Source: Galdieria partita (taxonomy: Eukaryota > Rhodophyta > Bangiophyceae > Galdieriales > Galdieriaceae). Taken from it: a stretch of 64,000 nucleotides of DNA. The stretch lies in assembly GCA_025991245.1 (NCBI GenBank), contig BQMJ01000023.1, forward strand, positions 181,768 to 245,767. The letters run 5' to 3'. The notes below the pieces were generated by a model, which saw only the letters and a list, made by a program, of their open reading frames with translations, searched no databases and was not told the DNA's origin. Made by a program: the position numbers and the translations under genes. Below, one piece after another: positions 46,440 through 60,976 of this stretch (positions within the stretch are counted from its first letter, which is position 1; each line of letters begins with the position of its first letter).

Positions 46440-49400
46440 GGAATGCTTAATCTCTCAGTTGTTATTCATAAGTGTCAGGTCTCAATGACATGGGGCGAAG
46501 GCCTTTTATGGAAAATTCGTCGGTTGAGCTCAAGTTGGACTCTGAATCCTAAAAGTATTTTCGGTGTTTTGTTAGTTTTTTGAGAGAAACTCCCAAAGCT
46601 TCTTGCTCAAAATATGTGTGTTGAGGGAAAATGCTTTCATTCAGAACGATATATTCTGTGTAGTCATTAATCCATCGGTGATACATAAGAGACTTTTTAT
46701 TCGTTCTTTGTAGAATTGTTCGAATGTTGTATCCCCATCATATATACATTCAAGCGTATCTTCCTCTTTTTACATCATTCAATATGCATTTTTACGAATC
46801 ACAGGATAAAAAACATCTCAAAAACATTTGAAAAGCCTCCTTCATTTACTACAAATATAGTTATTCCATGAACGTGGTCTCCTTGAAGATTAGAGATGCA
46901 ACTATCTTAGTGTTCTTGTTGCAGTTGATTCTTCTTAGTTCCAAGGACAATATGCATTGTGACCATTCTCACTTGTTTCAATATGATGATCATTTCGTTC
47001 CCCTCATCATCGCAAGTATCGTGTGGCAGTTCTTGTCAAGGCACCATTCTTAAATAGGGGCTAAACCTAGTAATGGATTTAAGGACGTCAGTGTCATAGA
47101 CTACAAATGATAGTTCTTGGTCTCAAACAGATCCATATTAACCTGCTTTTGCTTCTGCGAATGGTTCTTTACTCATTTAGATTTTCTTTGAACGTTGCTA
47201 ACTGCACCATCTCCAGGTTCATAACTCAGGCAACACTATTGCATAAAGATTTTGACTACTGTTTCTACATCGAAGATGAAAGCATTTTAGACGTAGCCCA
47301 TTCAAATATACAACATGTACATGATATCCAATGCCTTCAGAGTTGGCCTAGCTACGTCGATGGGTAACCTCTTGGCTATCCAATAAGCAGGAAGTGATCA
47401 AGTCTTGAAATGGGAGTTTTTTGGGACAATAATCTATGGATAGTATCACTATTAGCATGTTGAACCTTCTTGTGAAAATATAACTATACGGAAATACATA
47501 TTTGTATTGTCCAAGAACAGCACTCCTCTCTTCAGGTTCGCCTGACTTTTCATGTAACCTTTGGACCTGGTTTAGAGAAATTACTATCTGGTGTCGTCGA
47601 GTCTTTCGTATGTAAACTCTATAGTCTCTCTGAATAAAGCCTACAATAGTTTCCGTACTCTATATAAATTCTTGAGTAAACCTTCTTCGTTCTTCATATG
47701 CAATCGAACATTCTGTTTGCTTTATGAATACCTTTTTCCAAAACTATGATGTCTAGGAATTCTTGATCCTTGTTTCACAAAAATAAAACTCGGGGTAGAA
47801 TTTTATTCAGCAACATAAGGATTGATTCACATTCCTCACTACAGTCTTCTATGATAGTGTTGCGACTATACATCAACCCATTCTACGGCATGGGACAAAC
47901 TCCCTTCTTGACAACTGTAATCAGCACACTTTTGGAGTCCTTGTTTAACCCAACCACAGATATAGATGGAATTGTTGAAAACGCTTGATTCACAAAACGT
48001 TAACCAAGTGTCTACAATTCAAACAATTTGGACGCTAACCATCTTAAAACTCAACGTTCTGTTTGGGCTTGTGAGGTGAAAGGAAAACTCCTTGTCAACA
48101 ACAAGTCGTATCCAATGCTACCAAATGTCCAGTTGCTTTCTCGTTACTTGGTTAAGAAATCTGAATTATCGGGTACAACAGTGAGTCTGATTCAACTCAA
48201 TGGGCTCTTTACTGACAGTCTGTAAACGAATTCCAACGATACAATTCCCTCATACAAAAAGAATAGAGCTTCAACAGTCTTTTAACTCTCTAGTTTCAGG
48301 TTCTTTTGGAAATTTCTCTACAACTACACAAGAAACGATATAGTTTGTACCTTTCAAAGGCACCCTTTCATACCACCTCCTTTCTAAGCTCTTCCAACAT
48401 TCTTTCATTAGAACTTATTGGTTGAGAACAGGAGCTAAATAGTTGTTTTATGCAACCCGCTTCAAAGTGGATAAAGTCTGTATATGAAAACTTTTTTGAG
48501 TTTCAACGAGAAACACCTTGAGAATAGACTAGAAAGTTTTTCTTCTTTTGGATACTATTTAAACCTGGGTTGTTTTGGTCCTAACTTTGTAGCCACTAGG
48601 TTTGAACTTTGTGGTTGATTACTCCAGAGTTCAAAAGAGATTTATCTGCAGAAACATTGTCGAGGGAGAGGTTGATTACGATCGATAAAGGGAGGTTGTT
48701 TGGAAACAACTACCATAGCTTTGCGAATTCTTGGTTCTTTAGATAAAAACAGTGTAAAAGAGGATAATTTTGTAGTAGTCATAATATTATCGGTACCTTT
48801 TGACCTGGACGAGTTCTATATACATAGTTACGGAAAAGTTTATTTTCTTAAGATCAGCAAAACCATAAATTGAACCAAATTGATCATTTGGTAAATAAGA
48901 AAACAAGATTGTACAAGAATATATCAAACTTAGAGAACATATCCATGTTTAAAGCTGCTTTGGCAGCTAGTTTGAATCCGAATTTGAAAGCACAATTCTT
49001 TGAGTTTGGTCAATTACACATGCTCTATCTTTTCATTTCAGTTGTTGAATCGATATTCATGATATGTATAGATTGTTTGCAAAGAAATGAACATGGTAAA
49101 AGAAAGATGACTCGTTCAAGTAGATACTGCTCAAAAATTATTTACTTATTCGGTTGATTGATAAATTTTGCTCGGAAGATCAAGAATTCTAAAGAAAGTT
49201 GTTGGTTTTTAGGACTTTGTATACTCAAGAGACAATCAATGAACCGTTTCTTTTCATTCTACTTCGCTTGTCAGTAACACTCTTCTCCTCTTAAAACTCT
49301 TTCTTGTAAAAATTTGAAGCTTTTGCAGTATGTGAGAGAGTATGGAACAGAAAGAGAATAGATTCATTTTTATTCCTCGAATAGTAAAAAGTTGCAAAAA

Positions 49401-49599
49401 GTAACAACGGAAAAAGCCAAGAAATTGCACAATAGAGATCATCATGCAGTATACAATACGAGGAGAAGGCACTGAGTAACAATTGAATTCAAACTATAGT
49501 CCAACTTTATTTCTTAACACAGAAGGAAGAAAGACATTAGCAGTAGAAAAAACAGGAACAATAAATCAACTGCTTTCTAATGTATGAACAAAAAAGCCT

Positions 49600-49770
49600 A
49601 CCTGACGAATGAATCTCTGAGTTCAGTCATTATTAAAAATTAAGCATTGAACAAGAAAGTCATGTCATAAGAGTACATATTGAGAAGCCAACAAAGTGAT
49701 TCTAAGTTTAGCCCTGTTGAGAATAGATAAAAAGACTTAAAATGTTTCAACCAAAGCTCAAAGTTCATTT
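49600..49770. repeat. Diverged subtelomeric repeat, copy 1 (partner at about 58,080)
   Basis: Shares ordered blocks with 58,080-58,230: GAATCTC...TTCA, GAGCAAGAA/GAACAAGAAAG, GAAAAACCAACAAATTGATTCT versus GAAGCCAACAAAGTGATTCT, and TGTTGAGAATAGATAAAA in both. The order and spacing are kept, so common origin is likely. Confidence 0.65.
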
Positions 49771-50454
49771 TTGGGGAACTCAAGAAGATTACCAGTGTAA
49801 TAGCCATCATAACTATAGTATACTTGGAGCTTACAGAAATGATTCAATTTGAATGAATTTAACAATCGACAATTGAAAACGTTTTCCTATGTAAAAATGG
49901 ATTCAAAACATCCTTATAAATAAGAATTGGGTTTCGACTCCAATTCGTCCCACAGAATTGTCTAAATGGATACAAATATAGTAGAATTGTAACCATAGAG
50001 AGATGAGTTTTGAATCACAGAACAATTCAAGTATAGAATAGAAGCATAAAAGAAGCTACGTTTTTACTCAATTCATTGTGTTGGAGAGTAGCATTGTGTT
50101 GTGTAAAGATTCAAGATTTAGTGAACAAAGTAAAATAATTCCGCTTCAATGGAATGATACTGCCACAAAGCAAACGATAAATTTCGACAATAATGCCTAA
50201 AGCATTAAGCAGTGGATTTCAACGTGAAACTCTTCGAGACCAAACTTTGCCATCCAAGACCTGCTAGTATCGGTCGTAAACTTTCAGTGACTTAAAACTT
50301 GAGTTCCATAAAGCTTGAAAAGTATTTGTCTTTAGTCCAAGTTCACGTTTAACGTACCTCAACTTGGATCCTTGTTGAAAACTGTCGCTCTTCATTTTCT
50401 GGTAAGCCTATAGGCGTTTCTTACTATGTAGAGTACTGTAAAAAGAAAAGTCGG

Positions 50455-50690
50455 CACAAAAATCCCTCAACTATTTTTAAGTTTGAAACACTGCCCCCTA
50501 GACAGTCTTGTAGTGTAACTTGGTTTTTCAAGTCCAAGTATACTACAAAGTAAAGTCTTGTGAATTGTTGTTGTGAATCTTCTTTTGTGTCGCACTCATC
50601 AAGGTCTTTTATAGCACTCGAAGTACATTCTGAGTTGATTCTTGTATTCTTCAAACAACCAGTTCCTTTATTTGTGAGTTTATGACTATT
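50455..50690. repeat. Diverged subtelomeric repeat, copy 1 (partner at about 52,540)
   Basis: Aligns by eye with 52,540-52,780. Both contain GGCACAAA, GTGTAACTTGGTTTTTC / TGTAACTTGGTTTTTCC, TACTAC, TTGTTG(T)CCTGTG-like and TCTGAGTTGATTCT followed by a TTCTTCA element, in the same order. The offset is about 2.09 kb. Confidence 0.7.
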
Positions 50691-52539
50691 TAAAGTCTCT
50701 TATCCAACTAAAGAGGAGACATGAGCGGATTGCTTTGATTGGAACAGGCGGAGTGATGATGGCAGCTTTCAACCTTCCGTTGACCGACTTGAAGAAATCA
50801 TTAAAGTTGCGATATATGAGCTAGTTGACAGAGAGTAAAATAAAGCTTTATGACTGTTTGAGTTCTTGACCAGTTGCTATGTTTCCAAATTGTACAACAG
50901 ATATTTTTCTAAGTTTGAGTTTTTGGCGTTGCTTTTAGAATAAATGTGGATAATAGCCAACTTTGAAAGTTTTCATGAGAGTGGGGTTTTGATATTACTA
51001 TTGTAGATGCGTCTGTGGTTTTTATCAGAGAAACTCTGAGGGAACCAGAATCGAGAGTCAGTCCAGGTACTAGCTTCATAACGTGTTGAAGTATTCTGGG
51101 TATAGTTGAAGAGTTTATGACTGAGTTGCTTCTTTCTTGCCTCTTTGCTTTTCTATGTTGGGTTTACTAGTGTAGGCAATTCTTTGTCTTTGACAATTTG
51201 GTTATCTTTCTCCAACTTTGGAGTGCTCTAGTGTTTGCAGAATTTTCCCTGTTTTATTGTTGAATTTTGTGAAACATAGACTGTTTGAAACTTTGCGGTG
51301 TTTTAGATGCATAGGAGGAAGTGGCTCGAGGGTCTTTGTTTTTGACTATTGTTGTGAAGGGACAAACAAGGCGAGGTTCTTGCAATGATACTTATTATAT
51401 GAGTCATGACGCTATGCTATTATGGACAGTTTTCATATATAGACTTATACAAAATAGAAAGAGTCAACAACTGATTCTTTATTTTCGCAATTGAATTATA
51501 CAAAATAGAATATGCGACACTTGGTCTATATATTCAAGCGAATTGAGAAACTTGACTAGATTGTTTATCAACATACTTGTAGGCAAAATACAAATTATAT
51601 ACAAGTGTCACTTCCAATGTGTACTTGATTCACGTTTTGTTGATAATTGAAACACTTGACCAGAGTGCATAAACTCAAATCTGCACAAGTCTAAAAAGTC
51701 CTTGATACTGGTAACACAACACTCACAGTCCTCCAAGCTGCAAACAGTTCAGCTAGACATTTATCAGCACAAGTGTTCACTCTAATTGACGAAATTTCTC
51801 TATGACAACTTGGAAACTACACACCAAAGCGTTCCAAGTTGTGGAAAACACGCCCTTCTTCTTGAAAGTGGCAGATAATACTTTCTTGAAATGATTCCTA
51901 TCGACTAGAGCTCAATGTTCTTCAAATCAACTTGAAACCAGTAAATCTCCGAGGTAAGTAACAAAGGTGAGTCTATCTCACTATACAATGGCGGGCCTTT
52001 CTCTCGGAGGTATGCCGACACTCATTCTAGCACAACGGTTCTCTTCAAATAATGCAACGTTAGAGAATCAATAGTATTCTAGGTAAACCTTTGAAAGGAA
52101 GGTTCTCTTGGAAAGTTTTCACTAGGTACATATGAAACTATATGGCGTGTGCACTTTTGACGTACTCGAAGAGCTCTTCAACGTCACCTTTCCCAATCTC
52201 TCTTTGTGATTGCTTTGCTAACACAACTTTGGCTGTAGTTGCTTTGTTAGCACCTGTTTTGAAGTGGATAAAATTGTTCCCTTTTATGAAAATATAACTA
52301 GTTGAATTTAGAGGAGAACTTTTTAGTACGAAAAAAACTTTGAAGTTTTATGACTTTGCACTTTTTGAAATACCAACCAAGGCCTAGTTTGTTTAGGTCG
52401 TTTCCTGTCAACAACTTGGCTTGAGCCTCAAAGTCGCTTCCAAGTTCATGTCGAATGCTACGTAGTTACTGTTGGAGAGTTGTTGATCCTTTGTTTTTGG
52501 TCTTTTTGAAGACATTGACCCTGCGGATTACTGGGGAAC

Positions 52540-52780
52540 CAGTGGGCACAAAGGCTCCAAATAGTCTTTGACCTTGAATCTTTGTCCCACTCTAGTCTTC
52601 CAATGTAACTTGGTTTTTCCAATTGAATTGTACTACTAATTGTTGTCCTGTGAACAACAGACGAGGACTCTCTCTTGTGGAACAATTACCAAGATCATTT
52701 GTAACAATCGGAGTATATTCTGAGTTGATTCTCTTTGGTTCTTCACAAAACGATTCTTGTCATTGTCAGTTTTTGTCTAT
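52540..52780. repeat. Diverged subtelomeric repeat, copy 2 (partner at about 50,455)
   Basis: Second member of the pair with 50,455-50,690; see the shared blocks there. Flanking similarity probably continues on both sides (for example the CAAAGTGGATAAA-type element at 48,462 and the GAAGTGGATAAAA element at 52,260), hinting at more extended but decayed duplication. Confidence 0.7.
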
Positions 52781-55700
52781 TGAGAATCTATTGTCCGATT
52801 GGAGAGTGGAGATCGACTCGTGGCAACTGAACTGCGCAGTTCAACTGTGAGTTGCTGTTTCGAAAACGGACGTGAACAGAGTTTGTACACCCACTTTGAA
52901 GCATATTTACGTCGTTGTTTGCTAATCTTACTTGACGAGGTCATTTGAAGGATGCAAATTCGAAACAAAACTTGGAAGAAAAAGAGCGTCTGATGGGAAA
53001 AACTTTCACAAAAGAGAGGCTTCGCAACTCAGCGGCATAGTTTATGTTTGGAATAGCTACCGTAGTCTTTTGTGCTCAAGTCTATAAATACTCAGCAGTT
53101 GACAGTTTGTGAGACACAGTTTTTGAAAGGATATTGTTTGAATAGTATTACTGTAGGCACTTAAATAGCCCTCTCTTTCTATTGGGAAATCACAACCAGC
53201 TATGCAACGTACAATTCTATAAAAAGGCTGACAAGCACAAAGTATACAAACTGAGAACTGTCCACGAATTTATAAATACATCGCTCATTTTAGACACAGC
53301 GATTCTTTCAGCATATTAAATTACTTTACTGAGCAACATTCCTAGATATGCGCAAGATATTCCAGGGTCTTCCTACGTTACAAAGCAAAATTGAGCAAGA
53401 CATGAATATTTGTTCTTGATGCCCTGTTTACTTGAACGATCGATCTTCATACTGGTGGGTACGGTTGCTAAAATTTTATTTTCGTAGTAGTCTAACGTCT
53501 GTGAATCAATACACGCTGAATTTCGTGACTAGTTAATTATACAAGAAGAACTCTAGCCAACATTTGGATTGTCATAATGATGACAATGTCTGAAAGGCAA
53601 GGAATTTTTTCCTTTCAATTGATAATAAAAAATGTACACGACCGTAATTTCATTTATAGACAAATTACCTTGTCATTTACATACAAACGAGAAAGACTTT
53701 TAGAAACGAAAGAAAGACAAACACCAACTGCAATACACAGTACAAAAAGGACCATTATAGAAGAAAAATACAATTGATAATATCTAAGAAATCGAATCTT
53801 GGCAATTTGCATATGCTTTAACCCAATTCAGGAGAGACGAAAAACTCAACGTTTAGCCACCTTGTGTCACAAAGCTGTAAACAGAGAGACTTCAAAGAAT
53901 CAACGCAAATTCTTAAAAAAAGGCAAAGGCTAGAATTGACCATTCAAGTTTTACCAATCAGCCAATCAGAATTATTCATAATTGGATAGAGCTGGGACCA
54001 ATGCAGTAGAGCTATCACCCAACGCCAAAAAGAGAAAGTTCTCTTATCGCTTCATAAAAAAAACTTTATTATGAAGAACAGCTCTACAAAAATGCTTCTA
54101 AGACCAGAGTTTAAAAGAAAAGTCTCAAACAGCCCAATATCGATCAAAACGATAAGTAGAGATGCAAGACAATTGACATGAGAAGCTTTATTTATCACAG
54201 AAACTTATTGAAGACACCATGTACTTGTGAGAGTTTTACATAGAATATTCAATTGAAAAGAGAAAAGGAAAACCAAAATTTCTGGCTACAACGATATCAG
54301 CTGAAAACAAACTAATCTGCCAAAACAAGGACAAACACAATCAAATTTCAAAATTACAGGAAGTCTAGGAGAAGAAAAAGTTTACGAATTTTATATAACC
54401 CAGTGGCGAATTAAAACAATTAGGAAAACATATAAAAATGGACCATACCAAAATGTTCAGAATAAAATACATTAAAACTATAAAGTTGTCTATAATAAAC
54501 AATGCTGAAATCATTTCCAATTACACTGTGATGTGAAAGAGGAAAAAGATTAACATAAAAAACACCTAAAGTAGTACCTGGAAAAAATTACACGTTCAAA
54601 AACCAAACACACTCAACAAGAACAAACGCAATTTTACAAAGAAACCTCTATTCTTTATAAGAGACTAAATTAGAAAGTGATATCTGTGAAAACAATATTA
54701 GCAAATAATATATAGAACCTTAGAAGATTGTGTTGCAAATGAAAAACTGGTTGCATTGTAGATTTTACTAGGCTGAATTAGAATCCAAGCTGGGTCGTTG
54801 GGAAATACAGTAAGAAGTTATTTGAGTTCACATGAGGGTTCATTGATTCATTTCCCCTCACTTTCCTCTATTACTATTTGGCTGTCATGGCATGGGCTGT
54901 GTTTTGTTCTACGTAGCCAATTCTCGACAAAATTGAAAAATTTTTTTGGAAATTTTTTTAAAGCAGATATTTGTGGAAAAAAGTTGTAGAAATTGGTTTG
55001 TATATACTATTTTTTGTTTTCTTGTTTCATATGAACTTTTTCACGATTAGCCAAGAGTAAGCTCCAACTGTCTAAAAAATGGATAAAGTGCTATTTATTT
55101 GTAAATATAAAAATAAGTAGTGGTCAAAATCAACAGAAATGGAGGAGTAAAAGAATCGAACTTACCATGCTCTTCTTTTATACTCCATTGTCCTCTGGAA
55201 AAGTTGAGGAAAAACTCACGATTGATTCAATATCTCTATGTTGCATTTTTGCATACATGACATAGTTGGAAATTCTTGAGCCAGTTTGCAAGTACACTAG
55301 AATATTTACAAGTAGAGCTTCTCCTGCAGTGTCTCAAATATCACAGTATTTCAAGTTGAGCCGTTAACAAAGACTGCTAGTCTCAATCTTGCTCTTGCTC
55401 CCTATTAAAACGTAGAAATGAATATTTACCTCAGTAGAAGGCATTCATTTAATTTCTATTTGCCAAGTACCGATTTAAACGCTAGATAAGTATGAAAAGC
55501 AAAGCGCATTGAAATTTCTTATTTTAATAATGGAAGAAATAGAATTTCGATTGGACTTCCCAAACAAAGAGTTTCAAATAGAAAATTCTAGAGAAAAGAG
55601 CTAGGAAGAAACCAAAATATTATGCAATGCATACTAAAAGACTAAGCAAGTATTTAAAGCTAAGAAAACAAAGAAGAACGAATTGATTGTAGAGAAAAAG

Positions 55701-58079
55701 AGTGAAAAGTACAATATGACCAATAAGGAAAAATGCCACGCAGTGATATAATCTTCTAATAGTTATCGCGCAAAGTATTGACCAGCTAGACATAAAGCAA
55801 GAAGAAAGATGAAGAACAGTAGACATGATGGAACATTTATGTTGTTACTGTTAACTGTTTCTTCCAGTTGGAGGCTTTCTTATGGCATATGTATGGTATT
55901 GCTTACTTTTGGTTCAATATGTATACCATCACCAAAGTAGCAGATTAGTGTACGAAGATACTCACAGAATGAAATAAGGAATATAAATGTATCAGAAAAC
56001 GTAAAAAACTGCATTATCGGATGGCTAAATGATAAATAAGACACCACAAAGAAACACAAGGCGATAAAAGGTTGTACTCTTAAAACTACTGTCAATGAAT
56101 TGAGAATGACTGTGATTTGGTAGATTCCGAGCAAAGATGTTTCAGAAAACGGAGCCGATTTAGTTTAGCAACATTTCAAGTAAATAATGAGTTATGTTAG
56201 CTCTAAACAAATGAAAACGTTTCCTCAGTCAAAAGCGGTACAAGTGCACGAGTATGTTAGGGGATGAAGATTCATAGGCGAAATTGAATTGACACGAATG
56301 GATCAACAAACAAAAAAAAAACTTCGAAACTACTGAATATGAAAGCAACAAGGTAAGTCAAAATATGTGTATCATTAAATAATTCTTTGCTTCATAACAT
56401 TGGTTTCACAAGAACATAATTCATTGAAGGAAAGCGCATGACGGATGTCAGAGGACACTAGACAATTCTTTTTTTTTTTATAGACCTTTGTAACTTTTCT
56501 TTCTTTCGTACACTTATAGACTAACAAATGAACGATACAGATAGGGATTTTTAAAATAACCCATAGAGAAAAGAGAGACTGCGAGAGAGATAGAATCTCT
56601 AGAAAGTCGAAGAATTCTCATATACTACTTGTCTTTATTGAATAAGTATATCTCTAATTGTTTTCTTCAACGGACATTAGTCGACAATGCAAAAGATAGT
56701 AAGAAGAAGTGTCCAAAATGCATGTTCAACGAAAAACCTGCTATATTCTCAGTCGGAAACAATCCAGTACTTTTTTCAAATTGAAATACTTAAAAGACAT
56801 TTTATATGTTTAAGGAGAGAAACAAAAACAACAGGATGATTTCAAAGAACAAGAATAAAAATACAACAAACTCATGGAGGAAAAGTGCTCTTGAGAGATA
56901 TGTTTCTCTACAAGCTGTCATTCGAAGCATAGTCAAACTGACATAATCCAAGTTGCTATAGAACAACATTGAATCTTTGTGGCTAGATTGCTAACTATTT
57001 CATTCATTTGAGACTTTTTTATGGCAAAAATGTAGCTTGCTTTATCTTCCTTATATGTATCAACACTGCCATTCGAGTATAACATAATGCGAGAACATAA
57101 AATGGAACAGGTGTATCCAGTTACCATAAGAAAGCAAAAATAGTTTTTACAAAAAAAGGTGTCTGATAAAAGATGCCACATAGTAACAACCAACAGTTAC
57201 AAGGTTATACTCCTCAAAAAAATTGTCACTTTTCGATATCGAAAACGACTTCGGTAAAATAAATTCATGCAAAGCGGTAGCTGTAAAGATTACCAGATTT
57301 ACATTTCGCAGTATATCAAATTCACAACCAAATTGCTCAGCTCCTAAAGAAAAATTAAAAATTTCAATAAAAATGAAAGAAATGGAATCATTGGATATCG
57401 TTTTCATGCAATGCATATACAACTGTGGGGTAATTCCAAAAAATTTCGAAGGAAGAATTACTTTGTCACTCGAGATAAATTAGCAAAATCACAAAAATCC
57501 TCAAAAAAGTTGACACAATTTGACAAGTATGTAACCTAAAATAAACCGCTCACTTTTATACTCTATTAGATTCTTTTATGACGACCTAATGAATTGAGAA
57601 AAACACATGCCTTTTAGAAAAAGGAATGAAAAATCGTGTCTTTTCAAATAAAAAAAAGTTGAACTGTTTTTCTAAAATTATCTAGGGTTCATTAGAAGAG
57701 CGATAAAAATATCGTGTCAAATAGAGTCTATAGAAAAAGAAAGAATTTAAGGAGGTCGGCCCAAGTGAAAAAATTGAAGAATTTCAATACATTATTTGTC
57801 CTTTATGGGCATCAATATTTCTAGTTGTTCTCAGAGGTAAACAGTAGGTCATAATGCAAAATTTAGTTAAAAAAATAGTAGAACAAATCTGCATATACAA
57901 AAAATCAACGTATTCTCACCTCGAACATTTTAGTACATAGGTGAAATAGAACCTAGAAAAGCTTCATTACACATTATTAGGGTTATAAGACATAAGACAC
58001 AAAAGGAAAACAGACAGTAGTACTAGAAGAAAATGGAGCAAAAAGCTGAATTTTTTAAATTGTGAACTAAGAGTCTATA

Positions 58080-58230
58080 CGACGATTGAATCTCCTAATT
58101 CAATCATTCTTAGAAAACGACAATTGAGCAAGAATCTAGGGCATAGTAATAATCACACTGAAAAACCAACAAATTGATTCTCAGTTTGGCATTGTTGAGA
58201 ATAGATAAAAGGCGGCTCGAAAAGTTTACC
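58080..58230. repeat. Diverged subtelomeric repeat, copy 2 (partner at about 49,600)
   Basis: Second member of the pair with 49,600-49,770, immediately proximal to the 2.5-kb tandem unit. The shared TGTTGAGAATAGATAAAA block is the best-preserved part. Confidence 0.65.
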
Positions 58231-58481
58231 AAAACACAATGTTTTGCTTTTGAAAATCCAAGAATACCATAAGCATTGTATACTTTTTGCTAAATATGTA
58301 TAGCGACACTATATTTCAAGTTAAGGGTACTCACAGAATGAAACAAGCAGTACCTTTAGGCCGTCAGAAAGTAAAAACTACCTACCAAATGTTTACATTT
58401 TCAATAACACTGCAACGTAGAATACAACAAAGTGACCAAATTACGCGACTTAAATTTTTGCTATCTAAGACAGATTTTTCA

Positions 58482-60976
58482 AGACGATTTTCATAGGGTA
58501 AGGTTCAACCATAAAGGTCTTGGTGAAACGATCGAAACAGAAGTTTCGAAACTATCTAAATTAAACTCTTATTATTATGTATGCACCGAAGATAGCAACG
58601 ATCTTAATAAGAAACATCAATAAAGAAATATCAATATCGTTACTAAGTAATACCATACGAACCTATATGAAAAGAGAAATTTGTGTGAAACATTACTGTG
58701 TCATTAATGCATAAAAAAGTTCAAGAATTTATAAAATTTATGACAATATTAAAAGAAAAAAGAAAACGATTTCAGCATTTCAGTTTCAGTTCTATTATAT
58801 TGGCATTATGGAAAGGTATTGAAGAGAAGTTTATGCAATACATCAAAGGGGAATAGGCAATCTTTGCATTGTAAGGGCTACACTTGTTTTTAAAGTTTAT
58901 CAAAGGAACAATACAAATACCAATTTTATAAGGAATCCATAGAATAATAAGCATTTAGAGAAATAGAAACTTGAGAATACATTGAAGAATTTCCATATAC
59001 CACATGTTCCTTACATCATGAGTACCTTGAACCTGTTCTCGTGGGGTAGATATTTGTCGACCGTGTAAAACGAAGTGAAAAAGTTACAGCAAACTGCCCA
59101 CAGAGAAGAAAAATACAATACTTTTGATGAAAGTGAATTTAGTAACTATACCACATTGAAATACAGAAGAAAAAATATTTTTTTTCTCATTGGAGGAAAA
59201 GTAGTACAAAGGAGGGACAATCCTTGAAAACAACAATGAAAGCAGTAAAAAACAAAGAAATGAAAATGTTAATAGTGTCAGATTGCTCTACTGTTGCAAC
59301 GACTTGTTCACGTACATGCTCGCGTCTTAGATTTATGACACCAGAAGGGTACCATTCAAACGAATCACTTAAATTCTCGAAAAAATACAAAAAACAGCAA
59401 AGATTTGTGAACTCCAAAAAAAATTTGAACAAAACAAAGAATGTAACAACTAAGTCTAGTTTCCAATCCAAAAAAAGCTTGAACAAAGTGTAACTGAAAG
59501 GAAAAAAGACTTGGTCAGTAGCACAACGAGCATAAAAAACGAAACAATACGTAACTATTCTTTAGCAAAAAATAAGAAACCAGACATAAACAATTTACTC
59601 TGCCCCCTCCTACTTTGAGACTACTAGAGTGCAACGAATTGAAAAACTAGGAATGTCCTGAATGAAAGCAATAAGCATTTTCTCCGTATTTCCGTTTCAT
59701 TAGGCTTCATTAGGGCATCATTTCTAGTTAAATATGCATATTTACATAGAAGTCCAAATACTATAGGAAGGTATTAACAGGGTCAATCAAGGTAAATCCA
59801 TCCATTACCAGAAACCAAAAGGATCTTACACCAAATAGATTTGGCACAAATACGACAAAGCAAAAATAACATAATGTGAAAAATCCATAAATTCACTGTG
59901 CCACTCGGTCAATCAAGTGCGACGGTAATAATGCTAACAACAAGAAAAAGGAACCATTGAAGAAAAATGCTCACAATTTCTAAAAGCTCAGAATTTCGAA
60001 TTACTGCGAAGCAACAGAGAAATTCCTTAAAAAGGCTTTAAAAAATAGCATCTTAAAATTTTCAATAAATTCCTAGGTTTTCCAGTAACAAACAAAAAAT
60101 ACAAACGTACACAAAGATAGCTCACAAGGCAAGTCATTTCATCACTGGCAAAACAAGCAGTACAGTTTGAGAATAATTATTTTCACCAGACTAAAAGCAA
60201 AAGTAAAGGTTTTGGTAGAACCAATTCACTTTCTTTCTCTAATGCATTGTGATGACCGAGAACATAATAAATTTTCAAATGCGGATGTTTTGGTACAGGG
60301 CAATGGGAGCTTTTTTATCAGGGTTTATTAAGTTTTATTAAGGTTTATTGCTGTTTTACCCAAAGTCACATACTATAGGAAAATATTAACAGGATAAATA
60401 AAGAACATTCATCCATTATAAGAAAGCTCGAGTATATCTTACACAACATATAAGGCTTCAACTAAGAACAAAGAAAACAGATATGTAATAAAAGCTTTAA
60501 AAAATGCATTACAACTTGGTCAATGAAAGACGAAAATGTCAAAGTTACAGTTACAACACAAAAGTTACCATTTGAACCGCTTAAAATTATTAATCAACAC
60601 AAACCAACAGAAAAATGGCTAAACCAAAAAAGGGCGACCATTGATTACGAGTAAAATGTAAACATTCTCTTTACATTTCCAGTATTCACGCAATACGATT
60701 GACATACAAACATAACCGAAAAAAACAAATAAAAGAAGTCACAACGCCATCTTTAAAATACTCATTAAAAATTTGCGACAAAACTGATTACATTAGAAGC
60801 AACGGTAAAAAGCATTATAGAATAAAGCGGATCCTGGAATGCATACATGCAAGAAGAAATAATTGAATTGCAAAATGTGTGTAGCCTGGCCGAAAGAAAG
60901 CATGCATTTTTCTTTCTTATTGAGATTTTACTGAGGTTTACTATACGGTCTACTTTTGGTTTACTATTAGGGTTTA
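58482..60976. repeat. Subtelomeric tandem repeat unit A (about 2.5 kb)
   Basis: Collinear with unit B at an offset of 2,484-2,496 bp along its length. Matching landmarks: AAGGTTCAAC...ACGATCGAAAC (58,500 / 60,996), GTAGATATTTGTCGACCGTG (59,047 / 61,537), CCAAAAGGATCTTAC with AAATAGATTTGGCACAAATA (59,815 / 62,296), and AATGCGGATG...ACAGGGCAAT (60,280 / 62,765). Identity is high but with many substitutions and small indels, so the duplication is not recent. The unit ends in degenerate telomere-like sequence. No coding sequence is supported. Confidence 0.9.

Larger units (their letters stand above)
46153..58481. other. AT-rich subtelomeric region without supportable genes
   Basis: About 12.3 kb with only short open frames on both strands, none with a recognised motif, intron-compatible family similarity or protein-like continuity. 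Frames at 46868-47053, 47107-47367, 47770-47988, 48028-48225 and 48870-49157 are the longest plus-strand candidates before 50 kb and could be remnants of decayed genes. From about 53.5 kb onward the sequence is more AT-rich and dominated by A- and T-runs. Diverged internal repeats are listed separately. No RNA gene is identified. Confidence 0.6.

Noticed and set aside
47107-49157. Series of 60-95-codon plus-strand frames, considered as a decayed multi-exon gene
   Set aside because: No consistent splice structure or family motif links them; they are kept only as possible relics.
59224-59493. 89-codon open frame in subtelomeric unit A
   Set aside because: The equivalent frame in unit B is interrupted, the composition is Lys-rich from A-runs, and no domain is recognised.
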